In this document: one piece after another, positions 48,333 through 59,291 of the stretch | How the letters are laid out: every line of letters begins with the position of its first letter | How positions within the stretch are numbered: position 1 is the first letter of the stretch | Source: Neoroseomonas marina | GTDB lineage: Bacteria; Pseudomonadota; Alphaproteobacteria; Acetobacterales; Acetobacteraceae | DNA: 64,000 nucleotides | Assembly: GCF_012927745.1 (NCBI RefSeq) | Contig: NZ_JABBKX010000001.1 | Span: 558,001-622,000 of the forward strand | Reading direction: 5' to 3' | Made by a program: the position numbers and the translations under genes | Notes under the pieces: generated by a model | Told to the model about the DNA's origin: nothing | What the model saw: the letters and a program-made list of their open reading frames with translations, nothing else | Database searches by the model: none

Positions 48333-48362
48333 TTGCCCTGGGAAATCACTTCCCGGTATCAG
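48333..48362 (+). promoter_or_regulatory. Candidate HTH-carA promoter containing operator 2
   Basis: TTGCCC at 48333-48338 and TATCAG at 48357-48362 with an 18-base spacer could be the promoter. Operator 2, CTGGGAAATCACTTCCCGG at 48338-48356, fills the spacer and repeats the arms of operator 1 (CTGGGA-N7-TCCCRG). Centres are 38 bases apart. The -10 lies only six bases before ATG 48369, so a leaderless transcript is possible. Confidence 0.6.
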
Positions 48363-48368
48363 GGGGCC

Positions 48369-49745
48369 ATGCGCACCGTGGAAGAGATCATCAGCCTGCT
48401 CGGCGGCCCCGAGGCGGCAGCGACCCGTTGCGGCGTCGGCACCGAGGCCATCCGCAAATGGCGCCAGGCCAAGGCCATCCCGGCCAAGCACTGGCCCGCC
48501 GTCCTGGCCGCCACCGGCCTCGCTTTGTCCGACCTTCCCGGCGCGCCCACGGAAACCCAGAAGACGGAGCCGACCATGGCCTCTGCCGAGACCCCCCCTG
48601 ACGGCGCCACGGGCTGCCTGGTGCTGGCCGACGGGACGATCTTCTGGGGCCGAGGCTTCGGCGCCGAGACCGCCAAGGCCGGCGAGATCTGCTTCAACAC
48701 CGGCATGACTGGCTATCAGGAGACGCTGACCGACCCGTCCTATGCCGGGCAGGTCGTCACCTTCACCTTCCCGCATATCGGCAATGTCGGCACCAATGCC
48801 GAGGACATCGAGACGATCACCCCCGCCGCGCGCGGCCTGATCGTCAAGCAGGACGTGACCGAGCCGGCCAACTGGCGGTCGACGAAGCATCTCGACGCCT
48901 GGCTGACGTCGCACGGCATCCCGGGGCTCGCCGGCATCGACACGCGCGCTCTCACGACGCGCATCCGCGACGCAGGCGCGCCGAACGGCGTCATCTGCCA
49001 CCAGGCCGACGGGCGCTTCGACATCGCCGCGCTCAAGGCGCAGGCGGCGGCCTGGCCGGGGCTCGAAGGCATGGACCTCGCGAAGGAGGTCACCTGCCGC
49101 CAGACCTTCGCCTGGGACGAGACGGAATGGGCCTGGCCGGAGGGCTTCGGCCGACAGACCGCGCCGAAGCACAAGGTCGTCGCGGTCGACTACGGCGCGA
49201 AGCGCAACATCCTGCGCTGCCTGGCCTCCGCCGGCTGCGAGGTCGTGGTGGTGCCGGCGACGGCGACCGCCGAGGAGATCCTCGTCCACAAGCCGGACGG
49301 CGTGTTCCTCTCGAACGGCCCCGGCGACCCCGCGGCGACCGGAGAATACGCCATCCCGGCGATCCAGGGCGTGCTCGAGACGAAACTGCCGGTCTTCGGC
49401 ATCTGCCTCGGCCACCAGCTGCTGGCGCTCTCGCTGGGGGCGAAGACCTACAAGCTCGCGCGCGGGCATCGCGGCGCGAACCAGCCGGTGAAGGACCTCA
49501 CCACCGGCAAGGTCGAGATCACCAGCCAGAACCACGGCTTCGCGGTGGACCCCAAGACCCTGCCCGCGAACGCCACGGTCACGCATGTCTCGCTGTTCGA
49601 CGGCACCAATGAGGGCATCGCGGCGACCGACCGCCCGGCCTTCTCGGTGCAGTACCACCCCGAGGCGAGCCCGGGGCCGTCCGACAGCCACTACCTCTTC
49701 CACCGCTTCGTGGAGATGATCGAGGCGCACAAGGCCGGCGCCTGA
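48369..49745 (+). CDS. carA: Carbamoyl-phosphate synthase small subunit with N-terminal Cro-like HTH extension
   Basis: A 458-residue open frame. Residues 1-58 (VEEIISLLGGPEAAATRCGV, TEAIRKWRQAKAIPAKHWPA) resemble a Cro/YdaS-like helix-turn-helix. Residues 70-458 are a normal CarA: an N-terminal domain (GCLVLADGTIFWGRGFGAE, NTGMTGYQETLTDPSYAGQ) and a class I glutamine amidotransferase (FGICLGHQLLALSLG with Cys; VQYHPEASPGP with His and Glu). CarA supplies ammonia from glutamine to CarB for arginine and pyrimidine synthesis. An internal ATG at 48576 (residue 70), with GGAG six bases upstream, would give a 389-residue CarA of usual length, so both forms may be made. Two palindromes precede it. 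Confidence 0.93.
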   Translation: MRTVEEIISLLGGPEAAATRCGVGTEAIRKWRQAKAIPAKHWPAVLAATGLALSDLPGAPTETQKTEPTMASAETPPDGATGCLVLADGTIFWGRGFGAETAKAGEICFNTGMTGYQETLTDPSYAGQVVTFTFPHIGNVGTNAEDIETITPAARGLIVKQDVTEPANWRSTKHLDAWLTSHGIPGLAGIDTRALTTRIRDAGAPNGVICHQADGRFDIAALKAQAAAWPGLEGMDLAKEVTCRQTFAWDETEWAWPEGFGRQTAPKHKVVAVDYGAKRNILRCLASAGCEVVVVPATATAEEILVHKPDGVFLSNGPGDPAATGEYAIPAIQGVLETKLPVFGICLGHQLLALSLGAKTYKLARGHRGANQPVKDLTTGKVEITSQNHGFAVDPKTLPANATVTHVSLFDGTNEGIAATDRPAFSVQYHPEASPGPSDSHYLFHRFVEMIEAHKAGA

Positions 49746-49829
49746 ACGCCGGCCGCGCGTCCGATGACCGAAGCGCCGAAGGGCGCGAAGGTCTGAATCG
49801 GCCGCGCCCTACAATATGAGGGAAACGGC

Positions 49830-50588
49830 ATGTTCGACCTGAAGGGGCGCGTCGCGCTCGTCACCGGCGGCAACGGGGGCATCGGCCTCGGCTTCGCGCG
49901 CGGCCTCGCCAAGGCCGGCGCGACCGTCATGGTGGCGGGGCGCAATGCGGCCAAGAATGCGGCCGCGGTCGCCGAACTCCAGGCGCTTGGCGCGACCGCC
50001 GATGCGGTCGAGGTCGACGTGACGCAGGATGCCTCGATCCGGGCCATGGTCGCGACCACGGCCGAGCGCTTCGGCCGCCTCGACATCCTGGTGAACAACG
50101 CCGGCACCAACATCCGCCGCCGTCCGGAGGAATACCGGATGGAGGACTGGCACACCGTGCTCGCCACCAACCTGACCAGCACCATGATCGCGAGCCAGGC
50201 GGCGCATCCCTGGCTGAAGAAGGGCGGCGTCGGGCGGGTCATCAACAACGGATCGATGCTGTCGATCTTCGGTCTGCCCTTCCATGCCGCCTATGGCGCG
50301 TCCAAGGGCGGGGTGGTGCAACTGACGAAGTCGCTCGCCGTCGCCTGGGCGCCGGACGGGATCACGGTGAACGTCATCCTGCCGGGCTGGATCGACACCG
50401 ACCTGACGCGCAAGGCGCGGCAGGATATGGCGACGCTGCACGAGGACGTGCTGCGCCGGACGCCCTCCAAGCGCTGGGGCGATCCGCGCGACTTCGAAGG
50501 CGTCGCGGCCTTCCTCGCCTCCGACGCCTCGTCCTTCATCACGGGCGTGTCCATCCCCGTCGATGGCGGGTTCTCGGTGCACGGCTGA
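49830..50588 (+). CDS. Short-chain dehydrogenase/reductase (gluconate 5-dehydrogenase-like)
   Basis: A 252-residue classical SDR: cofactor loop VTGGNGGIGLGFARGL, ILVNNAGTNIRR, the Ser region INNGSMLSIFGLP, YGASKGGVVQLTKSLA (catalytic Tyr, Lys), GWIDTDLT, and ITGVSIPVDGGFSVHG. The NAGTNIRR and segments around W-D-T resemble gluconate 5-dehydrogenase and 2-dehydro-3-deoxy-gluconate dehydrogenase subfamilies, but this is a weak guide to substrate. It follows carA by 84 bases and its stop overlaps the ATG of the LysE gene by one base, so it heads the cassette that separates carA from carB. Confidence 0.88.
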   Translation: MFDLKGRVALVTGGNGGIGLGFARGLAKAGATVMVAGRNAAKNAAAVAELQALGATADAVEVDVTQDASIRAMVATTAERFGRLDILVNNAGTNIRRRPEEYRMEDWHTVLATNLTSTMIASQAAHPWLKKGGVGRVINNGSMLSIFGLPFHAAYGASKGGVVQLTKSLAVAWAPDGITVNVILPGWIDTDLTRKARQDMATLHEDVLRRTPSKRWGDPRDFEGVAAFLASDASSFITGVSIPVDGGFSVHG

Positions 50589-51220
50589 TGCCCCCGCTCG
50601 AGACCCTGCTGGTCTTCGCCGCGCTGTCCTTCGGTCTCGCGGCGACGCCGGGGCCGAACATGCTCTACCTCGTCTCGCGCGCCCTCGCGCAGGGGACGGG
50701 GGCGGGCATGATCTCGCTGGTGGGGTGCCAGTTCGGCTCGCTGGTCATCATGCTCTGCGCCGCGGCGGGACTGACCGCGGCGCTGTTCGCCGTGCCCTAT
50801 GCGTGGGACATCCTGCGGCTCGGCGGTGCGGCCTATCTGTTGTTCCTCGCCTGGCAATGCCTGCGGCCGGGCGGGCAGCCGATCTTCGCCGTCCGCGCCA
50901 TGCCGCAGGAACCGGCGGTGCGGCTGTTCTCCGTCGGCTTCGCCACCGCGGCGCTGAACCCGAAGGTGGCGCTGTTCTACGTCGCGGTGCTGCCGCCCTT
51001 CATCGACCCGGCGCGCGGCGACGTCTTCACGCAGGGTGCCATCCTCGGCGCCGTGCAGATCGCGGTCGCCATCGTCTTCGACGGTGCGCTGGTGATGGGC
51101 GCGGCGGGGGTGGCGCGCTTCCTCGGCACGCGGCCGGGCTGGATGGCGGCGCAGCGCTGGATCCTGGGCGGGGCGCTCGCGCTGCTCGCGGTCAAGCTGG
51201 CGACGGAGAGCCGCGCATGA
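50588..51220 (+). CDS. LysE-family amino-acid/metabolite exporter
   Basis: A 210-residue inner-membrane protein with five or six helices. It opens with FAALSFGLAATPGPNMLYLVSRAL, containing the conserved TPGPN motif of the LysE/RhtB superfamily, followed by GGAAYLLFLAWQCLRPGG and VGFATAALNPKVALFYVAVLPPFIDP. It probably exports an amino acid or analogue. It is coupled on both sides: one-base overlap with the SDR stop, and ATGA overlap with the next small membrane protein gene. Position between carA and carB makes export of a pyrimidine or arginine-related metabolite a tempting but unproven idea. Confidence 0.88.
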   Translation: MPPLETLLVFAALSFGLAATPGPNMLYLVSRALAQGTGAGMISLVGCQFGSLVIMLCAAAGLTAALFAVPYAWDILRLGGAAYLLFLAWQCLRPGGQPIFAVRAMPQEPAVRLFSVGFATAALNPKVALFYVAVLPPFIDPARGDVFTQGAILGAVQIAVAIVFDGALVMGAAGVARFLGTRPGWMAAQRWILGGALALLAVKLATESRA

Positions 51221-51486
51221 TCGAGGGCGTGGCCGGCCTGTTCGCCCTCGCCTATTCGGGGCTCGTGCTCTTCGTGCTGGCGTCGAGCCTGCGCCGGATC
51301 TATCCGCCGATGCGCGCGGCCGTGACGGCCTTCGTGCTCTCGGTGGCAGTGCACGGCGCCACGACGCTGATGGCGGGCGAGCATGCCATGGCGGCGCTGG
51401 CCTTCTGGGGCATCCCGCATCTCATCCTGCTGCCGCTGCTGCTCTGGAGCGCCTGGCGCCAGTCGGCGGCCGGGGCGCGACCGTGA
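51217..51486 (+). CDS. Small membrane protein 1 of the carA-carB intervening cassette
   Basis: An 89-residue hydrophobic protein with about three helices (GVAGLFALAYSGLVLFVLA, AAVTAFVLSVAVHGATTLM, AALAFWGIPHLILLPLLLW) and a C-terminal tail of mixed charge. I recognise no family. Its ATG overlaps the LysE stop (ATGA) and its stop overlaps the next start, so translation is coupled. Codon usage and GC match the neighbours, supporting a real gene. Confidence 0.7.
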   Translation: MIEGVAGLFALAYSGLVLFVLASSLRRIYPPMRAAVTAFVLSVAVHGATTLMAGEHAMAALAFWGIPHLILLPLLLWSAWRQSAAGARP

Positions 51487-51785
51487 TGTACGGCCTCGAT
51501 GCCCTGGCGCATGGCGCGACCGCAGCGCTGGTCGCGCTGCCGCCGGCACTTGGCCTGCTCTGGTGGATGACGCCGCTGCTCGCCGGCGGCCACCGGGCGC
51601 TGCGGCCCTTCGTCGCGACCTGCGCCGCCTATGGCGTCATGATCGCCGTGGCCGGCACCTGGGCGATCAACTTCGAACGCGCGGGCTTCGCCGATGAGGC
51701 GGTGGCCGGCGCGCTGATCGGCGGCGGCATCTTCGCGCTGATCGGCTTCCTCATCCTGCTCGCGCTGCCGCGGCGGTCGGCATGA
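51483..51785 (+). CDS. Small membrane protein 2 of the carA-carB intervening cassette
   Basis: A 100-residue protein with three predicted helices (ALVALPPALGLLWWMTPLL, FVATCAAYGVMIAVAGTWAI, GALIGGGIFALIGFLILLAL). It starts at GTG 51483 or the adjacent ATG 51486, overlapping the previous stop, and its own stop overlaps the third small gene. No family recognised. The three proteins might form one small complex because they are made in series (inference). Confidence 0.7.
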   Translation: MMYGLDALAHGATAALVALPPALGLLWWMTPLLAGGHRALRPFVATCAAYGVMIAVAGTWAINFERAGFADEAVAGALIGGGIFALIGFLILLALPRRSA

Positions 51786-52066
51786 TCCGCCTCCTGCCCT
51801 CGCTGTTCGGCTACGCGGTCGCGCTCGCGGTCTTCGTGTGGCTGCGTCGGCGGCGGCCGCTCTTCGTCGCGAGCGTCCTCGGCTTCCTGGCCGGCGTCGC
51901 CGCCTGCTTCGGCGCACCGGCCCTGCCGCTGTTGCTGGCCGAGGGCCCCGATGCGGTCTGGCTGCTCCTGCCGCTCGGCGTCTTCCTCTACGCGCCGACC
52001 ATGCTGCCGCTGATCCTGCTGCTGCCGCTGCTCGGCTACGTCCTGAACCGCGCCGGGAGGCCCTAG
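51782..52066 (+). CDS. Small membrane protein 3 of the carA-carB intervening cassette
   Basis: A 94-residue protein with three hydrophobic segments (SLFGYAVALAVFVWL, PLFVASVLGFLAGVAACFGAPALPLLL, WLLLPLGVFLYAPTMLPLILLLPLL). It begins at ATG 51782, overlapping the stop of the previous gene (ATGA). It ends 62 bases before carB, which has a short leader here. No family recognised. Confidence 0.7.
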   Translation: MIRLLPSLFGYAVALAVFVWLRRRRPLFVASVLGFLAGVAACFGAPALPLLLAEGPDAVWLLLPLGVFLYAPTMLPLILLLPLLGYVLNRAGRP

Positions 52067-52128
52067 GGCCATGACGCGGACCAACCTTCGCGGCCCCGCC
52101 GCCCCTTCTTCCCCCGAGGCCTGAGACC

Positions 52129-55374
<3,246 letters not shown>

Positions 55375-55380
55375 CCGCAT

Positions 55381-55400
55381 GGGGGCCCCTTCGGGCCCCC
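55381..55400 (+). terminator. Hairpin after carB
   Basis: GGGGGCCC and GGGCCCCC form a perfect 8-base stem around CTTC (a UUCG-like loop), a few bases after the carB stop. Only a weak T content follows (GTGGCGTCTTCCCC). Candidate terminator. Confidence 0.6.
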
Positions 55401-55489
55401 GTGGCGTCTTCCCCCCACCGACCGCCAGGCCTGGCTGAGCCCCGGACCGAGGGCCGGCGGGGAGGCGCTATTTCTGGGAAGGGTACGCC

Positions 55490-55963
55490 GTGCAGAAGTT
55501 CCCGATGACCGCCGAGGGTCTCGCGCGTCTGGAGGAGGAGCTGAAGGTCCTGAAGGGCGAGGAGCGTCCGGCGATCATCCGGGCGATCGCCGAGGCGCGC
55601 GCGCATGGAGATCTCTCCGAGAACGCGGAATACCACGCCGCCCGCGAACGCCAGTCCTTCATCGAGGGCCGCATAGCGGAGCTCGAGGGCATCATCCCCT
55701 CCGTCGAGGTCATCGACGTCGCCCGCATCACCGGCGACCAGGTCCGTTTCGGCGCCAAGGTCACGATCCTCGACGAGGAAAGCGACGACGAGAAGACCTA
55801 CCGCATCGTCGGCCAGTATGAGGCGGACATGAAGAACGGGTCGATCTCCGTCACCTCCCCCCTCGCGAAGGCGCTGATGGGCAAGAAGGTCGGCGATTCG
55901 GTCGAGGTCCCGGCCCCGGGCGGCGCCCGGTCGGTGGAGATTACCGCCGTCAGATACGCCTGA
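55490..55963 (+). CDS. greA: Transcription elongation factor GreA
   Basis: A 157-residue factor with an N-terminal coiled coil (TAEGLARLEEELKVLKGEERPAIIRAIAEARAHGDLSENAEYHAARERQSFIEGRIAELEGII). Its tip acids D-L-S-E-N-A-E-Y act with the catalytic Mg of RNA polymerase, and the C-terminal FKBP-like domain follows (RFGAKVTILDEESDDEKTYRIVG). GreA induces cleavage of backtracked RNA. It starts at GTG 55490. A terminator follows. Confidence 0.96.
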   Translation: MQKFPMTAEGLARLEEELKVLKGEERPAIIRAIAEARAHGDLSENAEYHAARERQSFIEGRIAELEGIIPSVEVIDVARITGDQVRFGAKVTILDEESDDEKTYRIVGQYEADMKNGSISVTSPLAKALMGKKVGDSVEVPAPGGARSVEITAVRYA

Positions 55964-55989
55964 CCGCCGGCCAAACCGCCGCGCGGCCA

Positions 55990-56025
55990 GGGCGCCCCGG
56001 GGTCACCCGGAGCGCCCTTCGTCTT
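55990..56025 (+). terminator. Intrinsic terminator after greA
   Basis: GGGCGCCCCGG and CCGGAGCGCCC form an 11-base stem with one mismatch and a 6-base loop, followed by TTCGTCTTTTC. The T-rich tail supports a rho-independent terminator. Confidence 0.75.
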
Positions 56026-56048
56026 TTCACCCACCACGAGGAACACCG

Positions 56049-57293
56049 ATGTCCGCCGTGAACGCCATCCGCCCCGAGGCCCCTGTCGCGCCGAGCGTCA
56101 CGCTCGCCGACATCCGCGCGGCGGCGGAGCGAATTCGCGGCTCCGTCCTGCGCACGCCGACCATCGAGAACCCGGCGGTGAACCGGGTGGCGGGCACGCG
56201 CGTCTTCCTCAAGCTCGACAACCTGCAGGCCACCGGCGCCTTCAAGGAACGCGGGGCGGCGAACCGCCTCGCGCTGCTGACGCCGCGGGAACGCGAGGCC
56301 GGCGTCATCGCCATGTCGGCCGGCAACCATGCCCAGGCGGTCGCGCGGCATGCGCAACTGGCCGGCGTGAAGGCCACGATCGTGATGCCGAAATTCACCC
56401 CGGCGACGAAGGTGGTGCGCACCGAATCCTGGGGCGCGCGCGTCGTACTGCACGGGGAGACGCTGGCGGAAGCCGCGGCCCACGCGCATGAGCTGTCGCT
56501 GCGCGAGGGACTGGTCTTCATCCATCCCTACGACGATCCCGGCGTGATCGCCGGCCAGGGCACCATGGCCCTCGAGATGCTCGAGGACGCGCCGGAGATC
56601 GAGGCGCTGGTCATTCCGATCGGCGGCGGCGGCCTGTGCGCGGGCACGGCGACGGCCACGGCCTCGCTGCGCCCCGGCATTCCGGTCTATGGCGTGGAGG
56701 TGCAGGGCTATCCTGCGATGGCGCAACGCCTGGCGGGCGAGCCGGTCTCGGTCGGCGGCCCGACCATCGCCGAGGGCATCGCGGTGCGCGACGTCGGCGA
56801 GTTGCCGCTCAACATCCTGCGCCGCTGCCACAGCGAGGTGCTGCTGGTCCCCGAGCGCGCCGTGGAGCAGGCCGTGGCCCTGCTCGCCGAGGGTGCGAAG
56901 GTCGTCGCCGAAGGCGCCGGGGCGGCGGGCCTCGCCGCCGTGCTGACCTATCCCGAGCGCTTCCGGAACCGCGTGGTCGGCACGACGGTCTGCGGCGGCA
57001 ACATCGACGCCCGCGCGCTGTCCAACGTGCTGCTGCGGCAATTGCTGCGCGACGGGCGCATCATGCGCCTGCATTTCGACATCCCCGACCGGCCGGGCGT
57101 GCTGGCCGACATCGCCAAGCGCATCTCGGACGTCGGCGGCAACGTCATCGAGGTGAAGCACCAGCAGCTGTTCGGCGCGCCGACGGTACAGAGCACCGAG
57201 CTGCACCTGATGATCGAGGTGAAGGACGCCGCCCAGGGCGACGCCCTGATCGCGGCGATGGAAGCGGCGGACTACGTGGTCCGCCGCGGCTGA
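56049..57293 (+). CDS. Threonine ammonia-lyase (dehydratase) with ACT domain
   Basis: A 414-residue PLP enzyme converting threonine (or serine) to 2-oxobutyrate (or pyruvate) and ammonia. The PLP lysine is in NLQATGAFKERGAAN (about residue 60), the glycine loop in SAGNHAQAV, and the substrate loop in PIGGGGLCAG. The C-terminal ACT domain (HFDIPDRPGVLADIAKRISDVGGNVIEVKHQQ) indicates amino-acid-dependent regulation. Length fits the catabolic/biosynthetic ilvA-like type with one ACT domain. It ends inside the convergent small gene (22-base overlap). Confidence 0.93.
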   Translation: MSAVNAIRPEAPVAPSVTLADIRAAAERIRGSVLRTPTIENPAVNRVAGTRVFLKLDNLQATGAFKERGAANRLALLTPREREAGVIAMSAGNHAQAVARHAQLAGVKATIVMPKFTPATKVVRTESWGARVVLHGETLAEAAAHAHELSLREGLVFIHPYDDPGVIAGQGTMALEMLEDAPEIEALVIPIGGGGLCAGTATATASLRPGIPVYGVEVQGYPAMAQRLAGEPVSVGGPTIAEGIAVRDVGELPLNILRRCHSEVLLVPERAVEQAVALLAEGAKVVAEGAGAAGLAAVLTYPERFRNRVVGTTVCGGNIDARALSNVLLRQLLRDGRIMRLHFDIPDRPGVLADIAKRISDVGGNVIEVKHQQLFGAPTVQSTELHLMIEVKDAAQGDALIAAMEAADYVVRRG

Positions 57294-57535
57294 TCCGCCG
57301 CGAGACGCGCGACCAGCGCCTTCAGTTCCGCGATCTCCGCCGCCTGCCGTCGCAGCGCGGCGGCAAGCCCTGCGATGCCGAGCAGCGCGAGCGCCGGGAT
57401 GGCCCCGGCGCCGGCATAGAGCAGTCGCGCCCGCGCCCAGCCTTCCCCGCCCCAGGGCGTCGCCTGCCAGGCGAGATGCGCGCAGGCGAGCAGCCCCGCC
57501 ACGCCCACCACCTGCAGGATGCGCGCGAGGATCAT
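57272..57535 (-). CDS. Small hypothetical membrane protein downstream of folD
   Basis: An 87-residue protein with two hydrophobic helices ([23 protein letters not shown] and [24 protein letters not shown]), then a charged helical tail ([24 protein letters not shown]) that could be a coiled coil. Its ATG overlaps the folD stop (ATGA). It overlaps the 3' end of the convergent threonine ammonia-lyase by 22 bases. No family recognised. Confidence 0.6.
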   Translation of the reverse strand: MILARILQVVGVAGLLACAHLAWQATPWGGEGWARARLLYAGAGAIPALALLGIAGLAAALRRQAAEIAELKALVARLAADQPRRTT

Positions 57536-58380
57536 GCCGCCCCCCGGCGCGCCACCGCAGCGTCCAGCGTGTTCTCGAGCAGGCAGGCGATGGTCATCGG
57601 ACCGACGCCGCCCGGCACCGGCGTGATGGCGCCGGCGACGGCGGAGGCCTCGGCGAAGGCCACGTCGCCCACGAGCTTGCCGTCCGGCAGGCGGTTGATG
57701 CCGACATCGACCACGACCGCGCCCGGCGCGATCCAGTCGCCGCGCACCATCTCCGGCCGGCCCACGGCGGCGACCAGGATTTCCGCGCGGCGGCATTCGG
57801 CCGGCAGGTCGCGCGTGCGCGAATGGGCGATGGTCACGGTGCAATCCGCCCCCAGCAGCAGCTGGGCCATCGGCCGCCCGACGATCTGCGACCGCCCGAG
57901 CACGACCGCCCGGGCGCCGCGCAGCGACACGCCGGATTCTGCCAGGATGTGCATCACGCCGCGCGGGGTGCAGGGCACGAGGCCCGGCTGGCCGGCAGCG
58001 AGGCGGCCGGCGTTCAGCGGATGGAAGCCGTCCACGTCCTTGGCCGGGTCGACGGCGGCGATCGCCGCCTCCGTCCGGATATGCGCGGGCAGCGGCAACT
58101 GGACCAGGATGCCGTCGACCGCCGGGTCCGCGTTCAGCCCGGCGATGGTCGCGAGCAGGTCGGCCTCGCTCGTCGAGTCCGGCAGGTGGATCGTCGCGCT
58201 GTCGAAGCCGACCTCCTTCGCCGCCTTGTCCTTGTTGCGGACATAGACGCCGGAGGCGGGGTCCTCCCCCACCCGCACGACGCGCAGGCCGGGGCGGAAG
58301 GACAGGGTGGCGGTGCGGGCGGCGAGGCCGGCGCGGATGCGCGCGGCGATCGCCTTGCCGTCGAGGATTCGTGCGCTCAT
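57532..58380 (-). CDS. folD: Methylenetetrahydrofolate dehydrogenase/cyclohydrolase
   Basis: A 282-residue bifunctional enzyme interconverting methylene-, methenyl- and formyl-THF with NADP. The catalytic Lys lies in [14 protein letters not shown], followed by [11 protein letters not shown], the active site [27 protein letters not shown], the NADP site [17 protein letters not shown] and the C-terminal signature [19 protein letters not shown]. Normal length. It follows the DUF167 gene with ATGA overlap, so yggT-DUF167-folD-small gene form one operon. Confidence 0.96.
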   Translation of the reverse strand: MSARILDGKAIAARIRAGLAARTATLSFRPGLRVVRVGEDPASGVYVRNKDKAAKEVGFDSATIHLPDSTSEADLLATIAGLNADPAVDGILVQLPLPAHIRTEAAIAAVDPAKDVDGFHPLNAGRLAAGQPGLVPCTPRGVMHILAESGVSLRGARAVVLGRSQIVGRPMAQLLLGADCTVTIAHSRTRDLPAECRRAEILVAAVGRPEMVRGDWIAPGAVVVDVGINRLPDGKLVGDVAFAEASAVAGAITPVPGGVGPMTIACLLENTLDAAVARRGAA

Positions 58381-58679
58381 GCCAGCGCCTCCAGCCGAGG
58401 AACGAGGATGGCCGGGTCGCCGGCCACGCGGAGCGTCTTTTCCCGCGATGCGGCGCCCTGCGCCAGGGCCACCGCCGATGCGGCGATGCCGAGCGCTTCG
58501 GCGAGCGCGTCGCAGGCCGCGCGGGTGGCCCGGCCGTCCTCCGGCGCCTCGGCCACCGCGATGGCCAGGCGCGGCCCGTCCGCGGCCGGCTTTACCCCGC
58601 CGAGGCCGCGCCGCCGGGCCTTGGGCTGCACCTTCACGCGGACCAGCACGGCATCCGGTTCGGTCCGCCAGAAGGTCAT
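58377..58679 (-). CDS. DUF167/YggU-family protein
   Basis: A 100-residue cytosolic protein of the YggU family: [48 protein letters not shown] and [12 protein letters not shown] match the two strands, the conserved D-G-x-A region and the R-x-K patch. Function unknown. Its start overlaps the YggT stop by one base and its stop overlaps folD. The family commonly neighbours yggT, as here. Confidence 0.9.
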   Translation of the reverse strand: MTFWRTEPDAVLVRVKVQPKARRRGLGGVKPAADGPRLAIAVAEAPEDGRATRAACDALAEALGIAASAVALAQGAASREKTLRVAGDPAILVPRLEALA

Positions 58680-58981
58680 CAATAGGCGTAGACGCCGAGG
58701 GCCGGCGCGAGGGTGGTCGCGAGGAAGATCCGCAGCGCCTGCAGCACCAGGATCACCACCAGCGGCGAGAGATCGACGCCGCCGAGGTCGGGCAGGCGCC
58801 GACGGATCGGGCGCAGGACCGGCTCGGTCACGCGATAGAAGAAGTCCGCGACCGCCCAGACGAAGCGGTTGCGCGAATCGAGCACGTTGAAGGCGAGCAG
58901 CAACGAGAGCACCGCAGCGATGATCAGCGCCCAGACATAGAGGCTGATCGCCGAATCCAGCAGCCAGAACAGCGCGCGCAT
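58679..58981 (-). CDS. YggT-family membrane protein
   Basis: A 100-residue protein with two to three helices ([30 protein letters not shown] and [25 protein letters not shown]) and the conserved loop [24 protein letters not shown] of the YggT family. It is probably involved in membrane or division processes in some bacteria, but the role is not established. The ATG at 58981 has AGGAGG four bases upstream. Head of the yggT-DUF167-folD operon. Confidence 0.92.
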   Translation of the reverse strand: MRALFWLLDSAISLYVWALIIAAVLSLLLAFNVLDSRNRFVWAVADFFYRVTEPVLRPIRRRLPDLGGVDLSPLVVILVLQALRIFLATTLAPALGVYAY

Positions 58982-59050
58982 GGGCCCTCCTGCGAAGTCC
59001 CGGGAACCTAGTGGCGGGCCGCCGGTCGAACAAGGCGCGCGCAAGGCGGG

Positions 59051-59056
59051 TTGACT
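59051..59056 (+). promoter_or_regulatory. Possible -35 of the tRNA-Ala gene
   Basis: TTGACT, close to the TTGACA consensus, is 41 bases before the mature tRNA start. A matching -10 near 59074-59079 (CACTCA) is poor. Confidence 0.35.
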
Positions 59057-59097
59057 TCCTGCCTGGGCTGGGGCACTCAGCGCGCCTCGCGCGGGTT

Positions 59098-59173
59098 GGG
59101 GCTGTAGCTCAGTTGGGAGAGCGCCTCGTTCGCAATGAGGAGGTCAGGGGTTCGATTCCCCTCAGCTCCACCA
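59098..59173 (+). tRNA. tRNA-Ala (anticodon CGC)
   Basis: A 76-base cloverleaf including encoded CCA: acceptor GGGGCTG with CAGCTCC, which has the G3-U70 wobble pair that identifies alanine tRNA, D-arm GCTCAGTTGGGAGAGC, anticodon stem CCTCG with TGAGG, loop TTCGCAA (anticodon CGC), T-arm AGGGG-TTCGATT-CCCCT. It reads GCG codons, used heavily in this GC-rich genome. Confidence 0.96.
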
Positions 59174-59255
59174 CCGCCCGCGAGATTCAGCCAACATTTC
59201 CACAGCGTATCGCAACGCCGCCCGCCGGGTGCCGGCGACGTTCGATCCCGCTTGC

Positions 59256-59276
59256 GGCGGAGGGCGTCCCTCCGCC
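59256..59276. terminator. Hairpin between tRNA-Ala and the C58 peptidase gene
   Basis: GGCGGAGGG and CCCTCCGCC form a perfect 9-base stem around CGT in the convergent 118-base gap. No T-run. Candidate bidirectional terminator. Confidence 0.5.
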
Positions 59277-59291
59277 GGCGCGCGCGTGGCC

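Noticed and set aside
48369-48575. Separate small regulator gene upstream of carA
   Set aside because: There is no stop codon between the HTH segment and CarA, so a separate protein would need internal termination or cleavage; it is described as a fusion with a possible internal start.
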